A stretch of 7,319 nucleotides of DNA, from the NCBI GenBank assembly GCA_937958235.1, contig CALFGG010000035.1:1-7319 (forward strand), written 5' to 3'. This document shows, piece by piece, positions 6,669 through 7,319 of this stretch (its first letter is position 1; every line of letters starts with the position of its first letter). The notes under the pieces were generated by a model that ran no database searches, had not been told where the DNA came from, and was given only the letters and a program-made list of their open reading frames with translations. Source of the DNA: an uncultured Candidatus Saccharibacteria bacterium (GTDB lineage: Bacteria > Patescibacteriota > Saccharimonadia > Saccharimonadales > Saccharimonadaceae). The translations under genes and the position numbers were made by a program.

Positions 6669-7319
6669 AGCAATACCCCACACCTTTCACCGTTTTTATA
6701 CAGTCAACCTGAAGCTTCTTTCTCAAATTTTTAATATAAACATCAATCACCCTATCATATGGTAATTCATCTTTCCATAATTCTTCCAGAATTTGCTCCC
6801 TCCTCAGCGTCACTTTCGGGGTTTCTATCAACAGTTTCAACAGTTCAACCTCTTTAGGTTTCAAATCCACATCAACTCCATTTAAATAACCTTTGTACTC
6901 CAAGAAATCCACCAGCACCCCCTCCCGTACCCACTTTGACACTTCCTCTTTTTGCGTATCCTTTAAACGCCTCATTAATGCTTCAATTCTTTTCTCAAGA
7001 ATCAGTAGCGAAAAAGGTTTACATAGATAATCGTCTGCCAAATTATCAAAACTAGCAAGCTGCGTCCCCTCATCACTAAGTGCCGTCAGCATCAAAACTG
7101 GCACCGAACTCACCTCCCGAATCCGCCGTAGAACCTCAATACCATTTTTCTTCGGCATCATTACATCGAGTACTACCAAATCAAAAGTTTTGTATTGCTT
7201 TGAAAATATCATAATCGCCTCTTCCCCGTCACGCGCTTCGGTAACCAAAAATCCACGTGAGCATAAAAAATCACGTACCCCCTCCCTCGCCAATCTTTCA
7301 TCTTCCGCCAGTAATATTT
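6655..7319 (-). CDS. OmpR/PhoB-family response regulator (N-terminal codons beyond the right edge)
   Basis: A DNA-binding response regulator, complete except for its first few codons. From the right edge the frame reads ILLAEDERLAREG, the start of a receiver domain, so the true start is probably only one to three codons outside the window. Visible receiver features are the acidic AEDE pocket, the phospho-accepting Asp in VVLDVMMPKKNG, Thr in LMLTALSDE and Lys in LCKPFS. The C-terminal winged helix (Trans_reg_C) includes LKPKEVELLKLL, the recognition-helix region DRVIDVYIKNLRKKL, and the terminal hairpin IKTVKGVGYCYVEK. Its end overlaps the kinase start by 14 nt, the usual pairing of a cognate two-component system. 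It probably controls its own operon and the downstream exporter, where an 11-nt-spaced direct repeat suits this family. Confidence 0.95.
   Translation of the reverse strand, partial: ILLAEDERLAREGVRDFLCSRGFLVTEARDGEEAIMIFSKQYKTFDLVVLDVMMPKKNGIEVLRRIREVSSVPVLMLTALSDEGTQLASFDNLADDYLCKPFSLLILEKRIEALMRRLKDTQKEEVSKWVREGVLVDFLEYKGYLNGVDVDLKPKEVELLKLLIETPKVTLRREQILEELWKDELPYDRVIDVYIKNLRKKLQVDCIKTVKGVGYCYVEK

Noticed and set aside
6669..6683. GTG start at 6683 adding five residues to the histidine kinase
   Set aside because: No Shine-Dalgarno at a workable distance. The ATG at 6668 gives a standard short overlap with the regulator and a typical kinase N-terminus.
7291..7293. TTG at 7293 as the start of the response regulator
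   Set aside because: The frame stays open to the right edge and encodes ILLAEDER, the conserved first strand and acidic pocket of the receiver domain, so the start must lie outside the window.
1..7319. Alternative genetic code (TGA read as Gly, as in Gracilibacteria/SR1)
   Set aside because: No TGA stop is seen among six genes, but the standard code already gives complete domains, glycines are read from GGN codons, and no gene needs TGA read-through.
1..7319. CRISPR array, tRNA or rRNA gene, insertion sequence
   Set aside because: No regularly spaced repeats, no tRNA-like cloverleaf, and no transposase or terminal inverted repeats were found; nearly all sequence is coding.

Overview
The window is a compact, low-GC bacterial segment. 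All seven genes read on the minus strand, and the longest gene-free stretch is 93 nt. Start sites have recognisable Shine-Dalgarno sequences or overlap the gene before. The standard bacterial code gives full-length proteins; the six visible stops are four TAA and two TAG. No outer-membrane component is seen. The gene content (OmpR-type two-component system, MacB/FtsX-like exporter without a visible periplasmic adaptor, short CYTH protein ending in an 'AGGxLA'-type motif) fits a monoderm-like low-GC bacterium. Either a Firmicutes-type organism or a host-associated Patescibacteria (Saccharibacteria-like) organism is possible. This assignment is inference from protein style only.

In the direction of transcription (right to left), the first unit starts outside the window. 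It begins with an OmpR/PhoB-family response regulator cut by the right edge (6655 to beyond 7319). Next comes a sensor histidine kinase overlapping it by 14 nt (5292-6668). After 18 nt comes a 536-aa protein joining an N-terminal histidine phosphatase to a C-terminal GT-A glycosyltransferase (3663-5273). After 36 nt comes a CYTH/triphosphate-tunnel protein (3099-3626). A hairpin with a T-rich tail (3058-3090) closes this unit.

A 93-nt intergenic region (3006-3098) then holds that terminator, a tandem direct repeat with an 11-nt period, and a possible promoter for the second unit. The second unit contains two tandem paralogous FtsX/MacB-type permeases (1623-3005 and 378-1619) and an ABC ATPase cut by the left edge (1-370). 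Gaps are 3 and 7 nt, so translation is probably coupled.

The simplest reading is a signal-responsive envelope module. The kinase senses something outside the cell, and the regulator probably acts on the exporter promoter through the 11-nt repeats. The exporter probably moves an envelope-active compound (peptide or lipid-like). The phosphatase-glycosyltransferase fusion stands out. It is clearly more AT-rich than its neighbours and sits between the kinase and CYTH genes. Its two intact active-site sets on one chain are the most novel element of the window.
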